A DNA stretch of 64,000 nt, taken from contig JALNZE010000015.1 in assembly GCA_023229465.1 (NCBI GenBank), forward strand, positions 1 through 64,000, written 5' to 3'. The stretch is from Chitinophagaceae bacterium (GTDB lineage: Bacteria; Bacteroidota; Bacteroidia; Chitinophagales; Chitinophagaceae). This document shows, piece after piece, positions 52,992 to 61,280 of this stretch. Position 1 is the stretch's first letter. Every line of letters starts with the position of its first letter. Below the pieces are notes generated by a model. The model ran no database searches. It had not been told where the DNA came from and was given only the letters and a program-made list of their open reading frames with translations. A program made the position numbers and the translations under genes.

Positions 52992-54674
52992 ATGAAGATA
53001 TTTTTAGCCCAGCAGAATTATCATATCGGCAATTTTGAAAGCAATACGAATAAGATAATTCAGGCTATCGAAAAAGCAAAATCAGCGGGTGGCGACCTGG
53101 TCATTTTCAGTGAGATGAGCGTGTGTGGGTATCCGGCAAGGGATTTTGTTGAGTTCAATGATTTCATTCATAAATGCTATGCAGCCATAGACCAGATAAG
53201 GCAGCATGCCGATACCATTGGCGTATTAATTGGCAGCCCGGCAAGGAATACCCTGCAAAAAGGCAAAAGCCTTTTTAATGCCGCATTTTTTCTTTACGAA
53301 AAAGAAGTGAAAGCCGAAATTCATAAAACTTTATTACCTACCTACGATGTATTTGATGAGTACCGGTATTTTGAACCCGCCTTCGACTGGCAGGTAGTAC
53401 CCTTTAAAGGCAAACGCCTCGCTATTACCATTTGTGAAGACATCTGGAACCTGGGTGATCATCCATTGTATCGCATTTGTCCCATGGATAAATTAATGGA
53501 GCAGCAGCCGGATATCATGCTAAACATCAGCGCTTCTCCTTTTGATTATACACATGATGAAGATCGCAAATCGGTGATTAAGGCGAATGTATTAAAGTAT
53601 CATCTGCCTATGTTTTATTGCAATGCCATTGGCAGCCAGACAGAAGTAGTATTTGACGGGGCGTCTTTAATTTTTGATAAAGATGCCAACCTTTGCAAAG
53701 CATTTCCCCAGTTTGAAGAAGCTTTTGAAAGCGTGGTATTACTGGATGATGGAACGATTGATGCGCCCATCCTGGAACCCGCCGGCCGTGTACCGGGTAA
53801 AGAGCTGAATCCCGCTACACTTGAACCGGAACTGAATATTGCACAGGTGTATGATGCATTGGTATTAGGCATTCGCGACTATTTTACCAAAATGGGATTT
53901 AGTAAAGCCATTCTGGGCTCATCCGGCGGCATTGATTCGGCAGTTACACTGGCGATTGCCTGTGACGCATTGGGCAAAGAAAATGTGAGAGCGATTCTGC
54001 TGCCATCGCCTTATTCAACAGATCATTCGGTTGATGATGCCGTACAACTCAGTAAAAACCTGGAAAATCCTTATGATATCATCCACATTAATGAGGTGTA
54101 TGATGCTTTTTTGAAAACACTAAAACCTGTTTTTGGCAATCTTCCTTTTTCACTGGCGGAAGAAAATATACAAAGCCGCAGCAGGGGAAACTTATTAATG
54201 GCCCTCTCCAACAAATTCGGATATATCCTGTTAAATACTTCTAATAAAAGTGAACTCGCTACAGGCTATGGTACGTTGTATGGTGATATGGCAGGCGGCC
54301 TGGGCGTATTAGGGGATTGCTATAAATTACAGGTATATGCTCTGGCGAAATATATGAATCGTACCAAAGAAATCATTCCCAATAACATTATTACCAAAGT
54401 ACCGAGCGCTGAATTAAGGCCCAACCAGAAAGACAGCGATAGTTTACCTGATTACAAAATCCTCGACCATATTCTGTATCAATATATTGAAAAACACCTG
54501 GGGCCTGATGAAATTAAAGCACAGGGATTTGATGCAACGCTGGTGGACCGCACATTGAAAATGGTTAATACCAACGAATACAAAAGAAACCAGTTCTGCC
54601 CCATCATCCGGATTTCGCCCAAAGCCTTTGGGGTGGGAAGAAGGGTACCGATTGTTGGAAAATATTTGAGTTAG
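52992..54674 (+). CDS. nadE: Glutamine-dependent NAD+ synthetase
   Basis: The final step of NAD synthesis. The N-terminal glutaminase (nitrilase) domain has E41 (FSEMSVCGYP), the lysine site HKTLLPTYDVFDEYRYF, and the Cys in ITICEDIWNLG. The C-terminal ammonia-dependent synthetase starts near residue 280 with the PPi loop GSSGGIDSAV and YGTLYGDMAGGLGVLGD. 560 residues from ATG 52992; the longer frame begins in non-conserved sequence. Confidence 0.95.
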   Translation: MKIFLAQQNYHIGNFESNTNKIIQAIEKAKSAGGDLVIFSEMSVCGYPARDFVEFNDFIHKCYAAIDQIRQHADTIGVLIGSPARNTLQKGKSLFNAAFFLYEKEVKAEIHKTLLPTYDVFDEYRYFEPAFDWQVVPFKGKRLAITICEDIWNLGDHPLYRICPMDKLMEQQPDIMLNISASPFDYTHDEDRKSVIKANVLKYHLPMFYCNAIGSQTEVVFDGASLIFDKDANLCKAFPQFEEAFESVVLLDDGTIDAPILEPAGRVPGKELNPATLEPELNIAQVYDALVLGIRDYFTKMGFSKAILGSSGGIDSAVTLAIACDALGKENVRAILLPSPYSTDHSVDDAVQLSKNLENPYDIIHINEVYDAFLKTLKPVFGNLPFSLAEENIQSRSRGNLLMALSNKFGYILLNTSNKSELATGYGTLYGDMAGGLGVLGDCYKLQVYALAKYMNRTKEIIPNNIITKVPSAELRPNQKDSDSLPDYKILDHILYQYIEKHLGPDEIKAQGFDATLVDRTLKMVNTNEYKRNQFCPIIRISPKAFGVGRRVPIVGKYLS

Positions 54675-54675
54675 C

Positions 54676-55521
54676 TCATTTATGCACCACCATCAAAGGT
54701 ATATGGCTATGAAAAGCCAGCATTTTTGTATGACTGCTTGTAAACAGGCTCTCAATAAAACCATGTTTTTGAGGAATGGTAATGATCAGGTCTATATGAT
54801 GTTCCAGCACAAATTCATCAATGGCTTTCATATAGTTTGTATTTTTTGTGAAATGATATTCCGGTGCAAGATCCTGAAGCAGTGTATGCACTGCATAGCT
54901 TTCCCCTAACACATTGGAAGGATAGGTAACACCATATTCATCTACTTCTTCTTCAACATTGAACACAAAAAGTTTTGCTTTTGTTTCTTCAATTATTTTC
55001 CTGAGCGGCTCAACAGGTATGGTTTTATCCGCTTTGTCAAAATCACTCAATAACATAATCTCTTCTATCTTGGTAAACCTGGCATTAGGGGGAACAATGA
55101 TGACAGGTATAGTTGAATGTTTGGCAACAGAGGTAGTGTTACTGCCAATCAGTTTCTCTGTAAGTAGCCCACCACCGGTAATACCCATTACAATCAGGCC
55201 GGAGCCAGTTGATGCGCAGGCCGCATCAAGGCCGTTATGCAGTAATGCATATTCACTAAAAGTATCTATTTCACAGGTAGGAGGACAAAAAGCTTTTACA
55301 AATAATTTAAATTTCTCCAGCGCTTCCTTACTATCCTTTTTAAGACTGTCTTCATTCAGTAGCTGCACCGCGGGTACCATGGGATCAACCATTAAAGGCG
55401 CCTGGTAGGCATTATAAAAGATTACTTTGGGCGCGCCCAGTTGTTCAGCTAATTGCAACGCATATCGGCCGGCATTTCTGGCGGTGGCCGAAAAATCAGT
55501 GGGAACCAATATGTTTTTCAT
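54676..55521 (-). CDS. Two-domain universal stress protein
   Basis: A 281-residue protein with two UspA folds (residues 1-145 and 150-281). Only the first keeps a clear ATP loop (MGITGGGLLTEKLIGS, G2xG9xGS). The second has the degenerate site TIPQKHGFIESLFTSSHTK. It is a stress-induced cytoplasmic protein whose function is not defined. Its stop lies 1 base from the nadE stop on the other strand. Confidence 0.9.
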   Translation of the reverse strand: MKNILVPTDFSATARNAGRYALQLAEQLGAPKVIFYNAYQAPLMVDPMVPAVQLLNEDSLKKDSKEALEKFKLFVKAFCPPTCEIDTFSEYALLHNGLDAACASTGSGLIVMGITGGGLLTEKLIGSNTTSVAKHSTIPVIIVPPNARFTKIEEIMLLSDFDKADKTIPVEPLRKIIEETKAKLFVFNVEEEVDEYGVTYPSNVLGESYAVHTLLQDLAPEYHFTKNTNYMKAIDEFVLEHHIDLIITIPQKHGFIESLFTSSHTKMLAFHSHIPLMVVHK

Positions 55522-55634
55522 GGCAAGTTTATGTCAGGTAAAGTTATTCCAGCCCTCTCAATATAAGTATGATATTGGTCATTTAGTTTGCTAATCTTTA
55601 GCGGCAGACTATTTTTAGCCGGTAGCATAAAAAA

Positions 55635-55653
55635 CCCCGCCAAAATAGCGGGG
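55635..55653 (-). terminator. Terminator of the thiolase gene
   Basis: CCCCGC-CAAAATA-GCGGGG stem; on the minus strand it is followed by TTTTTTATG. Confidence 0.8.
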
Positions 55654-55682
55654 CCTTTGAAATAAATTTGATACGCAGCCAT

Positions 55683-56858
55683 TTATAAATTTTCGATGAT
55701 GCCGGCAATCCCCTGTCCGCCACCTACACAGGCAGAAACGATTCCGTATTTTTTATGTAACCTTTTCATATCATTCAAAATCTGAATGGTTAATTTACAA
55801 CCGGTGCATCCCAATGGGTGTCCTAAAGCAATGGCGCCGCCATTAATATTTACGATAGCAGGGTTAAGGCCCAGTTCGCGAATTACCGCCAGTGATTGAG
55901 AAGCAAAGGCTTCATTTAATTCTATCAGGTCAATATCGTTCAGACTCATATTCGCCTGCTTTAATACTTTTGGTATAGCGGCAACGGGCCCGATACCCAT
56001 GATTCGGGGATGCACACCGGCAGAAGCGCAGTTAACCAAACGGCCAATGGGTTTCAATCCCAGTTCCACAACCATCCGTTCACTCATCACTAAAGCAAAA
56101 GCCGCGCCATCACTGGTTTGTGAAGAGTTGCCGGCGGTTACCGATCCACCAATGGCAAAGGCGGGTTTGAGTTTGCCCAATGCCTCAATATTGGTATCGG
56201 CACGTACCCCTTCATCCGTATCTACTATATAAGAACGGGTTGCTTTTTTACCTTTTTCATTAAAATAGGTCTCTTCAACACTGATAGGCAATATCCCGCT
56301 TTTAAAATAGCCCTGTTGTATGGCGTTTAATGCTTTTTGATGAGAGCTTACAGCAAAAGCATCCTGGTCCTCACGGTTCACTTTATATTCTTTGGCAACC
56401 GCCTCAGCCGTTAACCCCATGCTTAAGTAATAATCCGGTTCATCTTTCGCGATAGAATAAGCCGGAACCGTTTTCCAGCCTGCCGTGGGTACCAGGCTCA
56501 TGCTTTCTGTTCCGCCCGCGATAATACAATCAGCCATGCCTGTACGGATTTTAGCCGTTGCCATGGCAATGCTCTCCAGGCCACTGGCACAATACCGGTT
56601 GATGGTTAATCCGGCCACGTCAATACCAAGGGCACGGGCAGAAATGATCCGGCCAAACTGTAAACCCTGCTCTGCTTCCGGAACCGCGTTTCCAACAATC
56701 ACATCATCCACTCTTTTAACATCCAGTTGCGGTATAGAAGCCACCAGGCCCCTGATTACTTCAACAGCCAGGTCATCCGAACGGAAAAAACGAAATCCCC
56801 CTTTTTTACTTTTAGCCACCGCGGTACGGTAACCGGCAACGATATATGCTTCCTGCAT
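55683..56858 (-). CDS. Acetyl-CoA C-acyltransferase (thiolase)
   Basis: A 391-residue thiolase of the degradative type (FadA/PcaF-like), acting in beta-oxidation or acetoacetyl-CoA metabolism. The nucleophile is Cys in NRYCASGLESIAMA, the second site is GGAIALGHPLGCTG, and the C-terminal acid/base Cys is in SACVGGGQGIAGI. The start was placed at ATG 56858 because TACATTTG at 56886-56879 is a promoter box inside the longer frame. The hydroxyacyl-CoA dehydrogenase partner is not adjacent. Confidence 0.93.
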   Translation of the reverse strand: MQEAYIVAGYRTAVAKSKKGGFRFFRSDDLAVEVIRGLVASIPQLDVKRVDDVIVGNAVPEAEQGLQFGRIISARALGIDVAGLTINRYCASGLESIAMATAKIRTGMADCIIAGGTESMSLVPTAGWKTVPAYSIAKDEPDYYLSMGLTAEAVAKEYKVNREDQDAFAVSSHQKALNAIQQGYFKSGILPISVEETYFNEKGKKATRSYIVDTDEGVRADTNIEALGKLKPAFAIGGSVTAGNSSQTSDGAAFALVMSERMVVELGLKPIGRLVNCASAGVHPRIMGIGPVAAIPKVLKQANMSLNDIDLIELNEAFASQSLAVIRELGLNPAIVNINGGAIALGHPLGCTGCKLTIQILNDMKRLHKKYGIVSACVGGGQGIAGIIENL

Positions 56859-56878
56859 AACAAAGAATTTTAGCTGAT

Positions 56879-56886
56879 CAAATGTA
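56879..56886 (-). promoter_or_regulatory. -7 promoter element of the thiolase gene
   Basis: TACATTTG on the minus strand, 20 bases before the ATG. It lies just downstream of the 13-bp hairpin at 56897-56928. Confidence 0.6.
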
Positions 56887-56896
56887 GGAAAAAAAC

Positions 56897-56928
56897 AAAC
56901 AAAAGGTTGCATAAACAACCTTTTGTTT
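56897..56928. repeat. Perfect 13-bp inverted repeat upstream of the thiolase
   Basis: AAACAAAAGGTTG-CATAAA-CAACCTTTTGTTT. On the minus strand it is followed by GTTTTTTTCC, so it looks like an intrinsic terminator. No gene lies immediately upstream on that strand. It could also be an operator next to the promoter. Confidence 0.7.
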
Positions 56929-56943
56929 GGCAGGAGGGGGGAG

Positions 56944-56970
56944 GATGAGTTGGGAGTTAGGGGGTTGGGT
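56944..56970. repeat. Short GGAGTT micro-repeat between divergent promoters
   Basis: GATGAGTTGGGAGTTAGGGG and GGTTGGG units between the thiolase and pyrD promoters. Confidence 0.5.
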
Positions 56971-57011
56971 GGATTTCTGATGGTGGCTGACTGTCAATAG
57001 TGTGCCGCGCG

Positions 57012-57019
57012 TATCTTCG
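57012..57019 (+). promoter_or_regulatory. -7 promoter element of pyrD
   Basis: TATCTTCG ending four bases before ATG 57024; the same geometry as rlmN and trmD. Confidence 0.6.
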
Positions 57020-57023
57020 CAAC

Positions 57024-58094
57024 ATGATTTATCCGCTTATCAGAGATTTGTTATTCTGCTTTCCGCCGGAAGATGTGCATTATTTTTCGATGAATATGCT
57101 TAAAGCGGGCTGTAAAATCAGACCCGTAAAATCGCTTCTCAAACAAAATTTTTGCTTTGCCGGAACCGAATTGCAGAAAACGGTCTTTGGACTCCCTTTC
57201 AGTAACCCGGTTGGATTGGGTGCGGGCTTCGACAAAAATGCAAGCTATTTGAACGAACTGGAAGCGCTGGGTTTTGGTTTTATTGAAATTGGCACTGTTA
57301 CACCCAAAGCACAACCCGGCAACGTTAAACCAAGACTGTTTCGTTTGCCCGCTGATAAAGCGCTGATTAACCGAATGGGATTTAATAATGATGGCGCGGA
57401 AACCATCAAAATAAGGCTCACCAAATGGCGGCAATCCAGGCTCCTCACCCCTAACTCCAAACTCATCATCGGTGGTAACATCGGCAAGAATAAAATAACT
57501 CCGAATGAAGATGCCTGGAAAGATTACCGCATTTGTTTTAATGAGTTATTTGATTGTGTGGATTATTTTGTGGTGAATGTGAGTTCGCCAAATACACCCG
57601 GACTTCGTGAACTGCAGGAAAAAGAATCGTTAAAGAAAATTCTATCTGAACTTCAAAATCAAAACCAGTCAAAAGCAAAACCAAAACCATTATTATTAAA
57701 AATAGCCCCGGACCTTACAAAGGAACAATTGGCTGATATCGTTGCGCTTTCATTTGAAGTAGCGCTGAGTGGATTAGTGGCAACGAATACAACCATTAGC
57801 AGGGAGGGTTTGGTAAGTGAAAAGTCAAAAGTCAAAAGTCAAAATATAGGGGCCGGGGGATTGAGTGGGTTGCCGGTTAAAAAAATGGCTACAGACATTG
57901 TAAGTTATCTTTCTAAACAAACAGAAGGAAAGATACCCATCATTGCCAGTGGTGGCATTTTTACCGGGGCGGATGCAACAGAAAAATTATCGGCAGGCGC
58001 GTCATTGGTGCAGGTATGGACGGGCTTTATATATGAGGGGCCGGCTATTGTAAAAAATATCTGCCGGCATCTTTCCCTGCAACAGAAGTTATAA
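57024..58094 (+). CDS. pyrD: Class 2 (quinone-dependent) dihydroorotate dehydrogenase
   Basis: Oxidises dihydroorotate to orotate using the quinone pool at the membrane. The N-terminal quinone-binding helices are residues 1-45. FMN/substrate motifs: GLGAGFDKNA, EIGTVTPKAQPGNVKPRLFR, NRMGFNNDG, and the catalytic Ser in NVSSPNTPGLRELQ (S188), then ASGGIFTGADATEKL. Two extra short segments come from micro-repeats: LLTPNSKL (140-147) and EKSKVKSQ (266-273). The frame and active site are intact. Confidence 0.95.
   Translation: MIYPLIRDLLFCFPPEDVHYFSMNMLKAGCKIRPVKSLLKQNFCFAGTELQKTVFGLPFSNPVGLGAGFDKNASYLNELEALGFGFIEIGTVTPKAQPGNVKPRLFRLPADKALINRMGFNNDGAETIKIRLTKWRQSRLLTPNSKLIIGGNIGKNKITPNEDAWKDYRICFNELFDCVDYFVVNVSSPNTPGLRELQEKESLKKILSELQNQNQSKAKPKPLLLKIAPDLTKEQLADIVALSFEVALSGLVATNTTISREGLVSEKSKVKSQNIGAGGLSGLPVKKMATDIVSYLSKQTEGKIPIIASGGIFTGADATEKLSAGASLVQVWTGFIYEGPAIVKNICRHLSLQQKL
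57438..57465. repeat. AACTCC micro-repeat inside pyrD (1)
   Basis: GGCTCCTCACCCCTAACTCC followed by AAACTC. It encodes RLLTPNSKL, the same peptide unit found in the RluB-like linker. Confidence 0.7.
57816..57841. repeat. AAAGTC tandem repeat inside pyrD (2)
   Basis: GTGAAAAGTCAAAAGTCAAA and one more unit, encoding SEKSKVKSQ in frame, just after the conserved NTTISREGL segment. Confidence 0.65.
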
Positions 58095-58130
58095 CGCCTG
58101 CTTTTATAAATTTTAATACATACGTTCATT

Positions 58131-58907
58131 ATGGAATCATTGTACACTACAGAAAGTTTAATTAGTTTTTTGGTATTGGTAATCCTGGAAATAGTGCTGG
58201 GCATTGATAATGTCATTTTTGTAAGCATTATCATGAATCGGATGCCAAAACCACTGCAATCCAAAGCAAGGTCTATCTGGATGGTAAGCGGTATGATCTT
58301 AAGAACCATTCTGTTATTCGGACTTAGCTGGTTGCTGGCACAAAAAGGCAGGTCGCTGCTAACTGTATTCGGAAAAAGTTTTGACCTGGCCAGCCTGGTA
58401 ATGCTGGCAGGAGGGTTATTTCTTATTTATAAAACAGTTAAAGAAATACACCACAAACTGGAAGGTGAAGCAGATACGGCAGCAGGCGTAAAAACAAAAC
58501 CTTTGGGTTTTGGGCAGGCAGTGGTGCAGATTATGTTAATTGATATGGTGTTCAGCTTCGACAGCATACTAACAGCGGGTGGTACGGCTAAGCGTCTGGA
58601 GGTAATGATCAGTGCAGTGGTGGTTGCCATGATCGTTATGTTTTTGTTCAGCCCAAAGATCTCAGCCTTTATTCACAAACATCCTACCCTTAAAATGCTG
58701 GCGCTTTCTTTTTTAGTGATGATCGGTTTTGTGTTATTGGTAGAAGGCTGGAATAGTGAAAAATTGCATGATTTGCAGTTAAAGAACTACGTGTACTTTG
58801 CGATGGCTTTTTCTTTTATCGTAGAACTGCTGAACATGCGGATGCTTAAACGAAGCGCAAGACCCGTTGAGTTACACGAACCTGTTCTGGTGGATGAAAA
58901 GGCATAG
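58131..58907 (+). CDS. TerC family integral membrane protein
   Basis: A 258-residue protein with about seven membrane helices. The family motif EIVLGIDNVIFVSIIMNRMP has conserved acidic residues in the first helix, and DMVFSFDSILTAGG in a later one. TerC-family proteins are linked to tellurite resistance and, in better-studied members, to Mn2+ export and metalation of exported proteins. It lies 36 bases after pyrD. Confidence 0.92.
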   Translation: MESLYTTESLISFLVLVILEIVLGIDNVIFVSIIMNRMPKPLQSKARSIWMVSGMILRTILLFGLSWLLAQKGRSLLTVFGKSFDLASLVMLAGGLFLIYKTVKEIHHKLEGEADTAAGVKTKPLGFGQAVVQIMLIDMVFSFDSILTAGGTAKRLEVMISAVVVAMIVMFLFSPKISAFIHKHPTLKMLALSFLVMIGFVLLVEGWNSEKLHDLQLKNYVYFAMAFSFIVELLNMRMLKRSARPVELHEPVLVDEKA

Positions 58908-58949
58908 ATTCTGATATGGCCGGGCAGGCAAATCAATAAATATTTTTAT

Positions 58950-59312
58950 ATGAAAAAAATATCCCTGATGAAAGCTTTTGGATATGCCATTTCAGGCACT
59001 GGGCATTTTGTAAAGAATGACCGGAATGGTAAAATCCATTTGGCCATCGTTGTTCCCATATCCATTGCAGGCTGGTTTTTCGGGATCCCATTAGTTGAAT
59101 GGTGCATACTGCTTATTTGCTTTGCGCTTGTGATCAGCCTGGAAATGTGTAACCATGCCATTGAACAGCTTTGCGATGCCGTTCATGAATCTCATCACCC
59201 ACTGATCAAAATTTCGAAAGATGTGGCTGCAGGCGCCGTTCTTTGGTCGGCCATTATTTCCGTAATCATCGGACTGCTCATTTTCATTCCCAAAATTACT
59301 GCCCTTTTATGA
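58950..59312 (+). CDS. dgkA: Diacylglycerol kinase family (undecaprenol/DAG kinase)
   Basis: A 120-residue DgkA-fold enzyme with three membrane helices. Signatures: the N-terminal SLMKAFGYAISGTGH, the catalytic EMCNHAIEQLCDAVHES, and KISKDVAAGAVLWSAI. Gram-positive-like members phosphorylate undecaprenol, and the Bacteroidota enzyme may do the same. The stop overlaps the start of the next gene (ATGA). Confidence 0.92.
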   Translation: MKKISLMKAFGYAISGTGHFVKNDRNGKIHLAIVVPISIAGWFFGIPLVEWCILLICFALVISLEMCNHAIEQLCDAVHESHHPLIKISKDVAAGAVLWSAIISVIIGLLIFIPKITALL

Positions 59313-59962
59313 AACTGAAAATATCACCTGTCAGTAAGATGCTGTTACTATCCATCACTTTTTCAATGAGTTTATTACTGGTCCGTTACCGGTTTGCTCC
59401 CACTGAAGACTATAGCTTCTACCCCTGGAATATTTTTCTGGCGGCGATTCCCTATGTGATGAGTACACAACTGTTAAAACTGAAAAAAATAAATTTCCTG
59501 GCTATACTTATGCTGGTTATATGGTTACTCTTCTTTCCGAATGCCCCGTATATTATTACAGATATTTTTCACTACGAGCAAAGGTTACCTATTCCGTTCT
59601 GGTACGACCTGATCCTGGTGATCTCCGCCGCCTGGAATGGGTTGATACTGGGTATGATTTCACTGATGAATGTTGAGAAATTTTTATTGCGCCATCTTAA
59701 ACCAATCTGGGTAACCATTTGCGAATTTTTAAGCCTGCTACTGTGCAGCTATGGTATTTTTATCGGCAGGTTTCTCCGTTTCAACAGTTGGAATGTGCTT
59801 ACTGATCCCCGTTCTCTCGTTTATTCATCAGCCAATCACTTATTAGCGCCGCAGAATTACCAGAAACTATGGGTATTTACTATTTTGTTCGCGGTAATGC
59901 TGGGATTGATTTATTTTACTTTGAAAAAATTGCCGGGGTTACTGGAAGCCAAAAACAAATAG
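59309..59962 (+). CDS. DUF1361 family membrane protein
   Basis: A 217-residue protein with about six membrane helices and the conserved FFPNAPYIITDIFHYEQR and GIFIGRFLRFNSWNVLTDP stretches of DUF1361. Function unknown. It is translationally coupled to dgkA. ATG 59309 was chosen over 59243 because the longer frame only reads dgkA out of frame. Four bases separate its stop from the convergent 46-residue gene. Confidence 0.88.
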   Translation: MKLKISPVSKMLLLSITFSMSLLLVRYRFAPTEDYSFYPWNIFLAAIPYVMSTQLLKLKKINFLAILMLVIWLLFFPNAPYIITDIFHYEQRLPIPFWYDLILVISAAWNGLILGMISLMNVEKFLLRHLKPIWVTICEFLSLLLCSYGIFIGRFLRFNSWNVLTDPRSLVYSSANHLLAPQNYQKLWVFTILFAVMLGLIYFTLKKLPGLLEAKNK

Positions 59963-59966
59963 ATAC

Positions 59967-60107
59967 TTATAAAACAAACAGTATTTCCCGATAACCTGGT
60001 TGATTATTAAGGTACTGCCAAAATCTTTCATAAAATTCTTTATAGGTTTTAAAGAAGCCTTTAATTAGTTTTTCAAGTATGCTGGTTTGTAATGTCTTTT
60101 TGTCCAT
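59967..60107 (-). CDS. 46-residue protein coupled to the YhcG fragment
   Basis: ATG 60107-60105 overlaps the nuclease stop (TAATG) and the frame runs to TAA 59969-59967. The peptide begins MDKKTLQTSILEKLIKGFFK and is rich in aromatic and basic residues. No family is recognised. It may be the remainder of a longer gene, but the coupling suggests it is translated. Confidence 0.55.
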   Translation of the reverse strand: MDKKTLQTSILEKLIKGFFKTYKEFYERFWQYLNNQPGYREILFVL

Positions 60108-60742
60108 TAGTCATTTTCTTCTTTAGATAACTGTTCTACCAACTGGTGCAGTTTATTTGCCAGCACTTTTTTGGATATCAGCTTAGTTTCATAATCAGCA
60201 ATCATTGCCGGGGAAGTATTACGGGCCATAGCATATTCCACTACTTCTGTATCTTTTCCTTTGCAAAGCAATATACCAACGCTGTTGTTTTCAAATGGCC
60301 GTTTTATATCACGGTCAAGTGCTTCCAGGTAAAAATTGAGTTTGCCTAAAAATTCGGGTTCAAATTCCTGAATTTTTAATTCGAATAATACGAGGCATTG
60401 TAAATCACGGTGATAAAAAAGCAGGTCAGTATAATAATCTTTGTTGCCCACCTGCAGTCGGTATTGATTGCCCATGTAAGTAAACCCTTTGCCTATTTCG
60501 AGGATAAACTTTTGCAAATTTAGAATCAATGCTTTTTCGAGGTCACTTTCAGAATGCCCATCAGGTAAATCCAGGAACTCAAATATATACGGGTCTTTAA
60601 AAAAATTTTGTGATACTTGTGTCAACAGTGTTGACACTTTCTTGTTGGCTAATACAGTTCTTTCAAAAACGGCTGAATTCAGTTGCCGTTCAAGGTCTCT
60701 GACAGACCATTTTTCAGTTATAGCTGATAGGGTGATATACAA
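60107..60742 (-). pseudogene. 5'-truncated YhcG-type (DUF1016) PDDEXK nuclease
   Basis: 211 codons covering the end of the DUF1016 N-terminal domain (WSVRDLERQLNSAVFER) and the full C-terminal PDDEXK nuclease domain. The latter contains GKGFTYMGNQYRL, DYYTDLLFYHR, CLVLFELKIQEFEPEFLGK and GILLCKGKD. Full-length proteins have roughly 130-150 more residues. The coding sequence breaks exactly at the outer end of spacer S3, and the only in-frame start is TTG 60742 within its terminal AAC. The nuclease site is intact, but the protein is probably defective or altered. Confidence 0.8.
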
Positions 60743-60949
60743 CGTTCCCGCATTGGCGTTGTGGCGGAATTCCGCGATCCGTCAGCCGGGAACTGTTGCT
60801 GATTAAAGATACAAAAGCCGATGATTTATTCTGTTGCTAAATTTATAACGGTCGAGTTGGAACCTAAGCTGATTTCTTGCCGCCGCTGGGCACCTGCCTT
60901 CCGTCCTCCGCCATAACGCCAATGCAATGTTGTGCGTTCGCAATTAGCG
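60739..60949. repeat. Cassette-boundary spacer S3 (attC-like palindrome)
   Basis: Arms 60739-60768 and 60907-60933 pair over 27 positions. One 3-base bulge (CCC at 60747-60749) lies on the left arm. Both arm differences are G:T wobbles on the plus strand. The outer ends are ACAAC and GTTGT. The stop of higA is followed at once by TCGCTAAT. The inner part (TACAAAAGC..ATGA..TATTCTG, 60800-60840) matches spacer S2 in the same orientation. Confidence 0.8.
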
Positions 60950-60950
60950 A

Positions 60951-61277
60951 CTATGATAATTGTAGTTGTTTCTTTTCAATTGTTACGTTGAAATGGATAT
61001 CTGCTTTTAAGGCTTTGAATACTTTAAGAACAGTATCAATTGTCGCACTATTTGCACTACTTTCTAATTTCGAAATCTGTGCTTTCTGAACGCCAACAAG
61101 TTTCCCTAATTGTTCTTGGGTCAAATTGCGTTCTTGCCTGGCTTTCTTTATCATATGGCTTAGTACATCCATATTCAACTCATATTCATAGTTATCTCTG
61201 TCCGCAGTACCAACTTTACCAATATATTTATCTTTCATTTCGGCAAGTGAAAATGATTTCATTGTTGTCTTTGCCAT
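60951..61277 (-). CDS. HigA-type antitoxin, XRE family
   Basis: A 108-residue antitoxin. The Xre helix-turn-helix is at residues about 38-92 (MIKKARQERNLTQEQLGKLV, then QKAQISKLE). It is expected to neutralise the RelE/HigB-like protein encoded just upstream (3-base gap) and to repress the shared promoter at 61645-61638. The toxin-first gene order is the HigBA arrangement. Confidence 0.9.
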   Translation of the reverse strand: MAKTTMKSFSLAEMKDKYIGKVGTADRDNYEYELNMDVLSHMIKKARQERNLTQEQLGKLVGVQKAQISKLESSANSATIDTVLKVFKALKADIHFNVTIEKKQLQLS

Positions 61278-61280
61278 AAT

